6,285 nt of DNA, taken from NCBI GenBank assembly GCA_030044455.1, contig JASHVU010000752.1, forward strand, positions 1 through 6,285, given 5' to 3'. Numbering within the stretch: position 1 is the stretch's first letter; each line of letters opens with the position of its first letter. Below the pieces are notes generated by a model. It worked only from the letters and a program-made list of their open reading frames with translations, was not told where the DNA came from and did no database searches. This document shows positions 6,217 to 6,285 of the stretch, in pieces. A program made the position numbers and the translations under genes. The DNA comes from Acidobacteriaceae bacterium (GTDB taxonomy: Bacteria; Acidobacteriota; Terriglobia; Terriglobales; Acidobacteriaceae).

Positions 6217-6285
6217 TCAATTCTTAATGAGCACATAATCGCCGAGTATCAAATCGACGCCTTGTTCGACAACCCGGCGGCTGGA
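6217..6285 (-). CDS. Possible C-terminal tail of an upstream minus-strand gene (window edge)
   Basis: The minus strand is open from the right edge to a TGA at 6217-6219, giving 22 residues ending GVDLILGDYVLIKN. The residue composition is protein-like, and the end lies 85 bases before padR, a natural intergenic distance. However, the plus strand is also open over the same stretch (IIAEYQIDALFDNPAAG to the edge), without an ATG or GTG start, so the coding strand is not certain. The sequence is too short to recognise a family. Confidence 0.25.
   Translation of the reverse strand, partial: SSRRVVEQGVDLILGDYVLIKN

Overview
The window looks like chromosomal DNA from the phylum Acidobacteriota. 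The main reason is two large permeases of the 'acidobacterial duplicated orphan permease' (ADOP) type, one of them directly behind a short PadR-family regulator. That PadR-ADOP pairing is a hallmark of this phylum, where it occurs in many copies per genome. The DNA is moderately GC-rich, with clear Shine-Dalgarno sequences before three of the genes. The assignment rests on gene families only; no rRNA or other phylogenetic marker is present.

Layout, left to right. (1) Positions 2-1903, plus strand: the 3' two-thirds of an ADOP permease whose start lies outside the window. (2) Positions 1904-2130: a 227-base non-coding spacer between converging transcription units, with no convincing terminator. 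(3) Positions 2131-2502 and 2607-2879, minus strand: two small predicted inner-membrane proteins (123 and 90 residues) of unknown function. The first has a strong Shine-Dalgarno with a GC-rich hairpin just before it. The second has none, but has a consensus extended -10 element so close to its ATG that its mRNA may be leaderless. (4) Positions 3063-5789, minus strand: a complete 908-residue ADOP permease. (5) Positions 5799-6131, minus strand: a 110-residue PadR repressor, 9 bases upstream of and in frame with the permease. (6) Positions 6132-6285: the padR promoter, overlaid with TGTA/TACA inverted repeats that could be its own operator, then an unassigned right edge that may hold the tail of another minus-strand gene.

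How it fits together: padR and the 908-residue permease almost certainly form one operon, probably autorepressed by PadR through the palindromes on its promoter. ADOPs resemble two fused MacB/FtsX-type permeases and carry no ATPase domain; none is encoded in the window, so any ABC ATPase partner must come from elsewhere. Whether the two small membrane proteins belong to the operon or have their own promoter is open. Apart from these small proteins and the regulatory details, the content is ordinary for the phylum; I see no CRISPR array, mobile element, RNA gene or clearly new multi-gene system.
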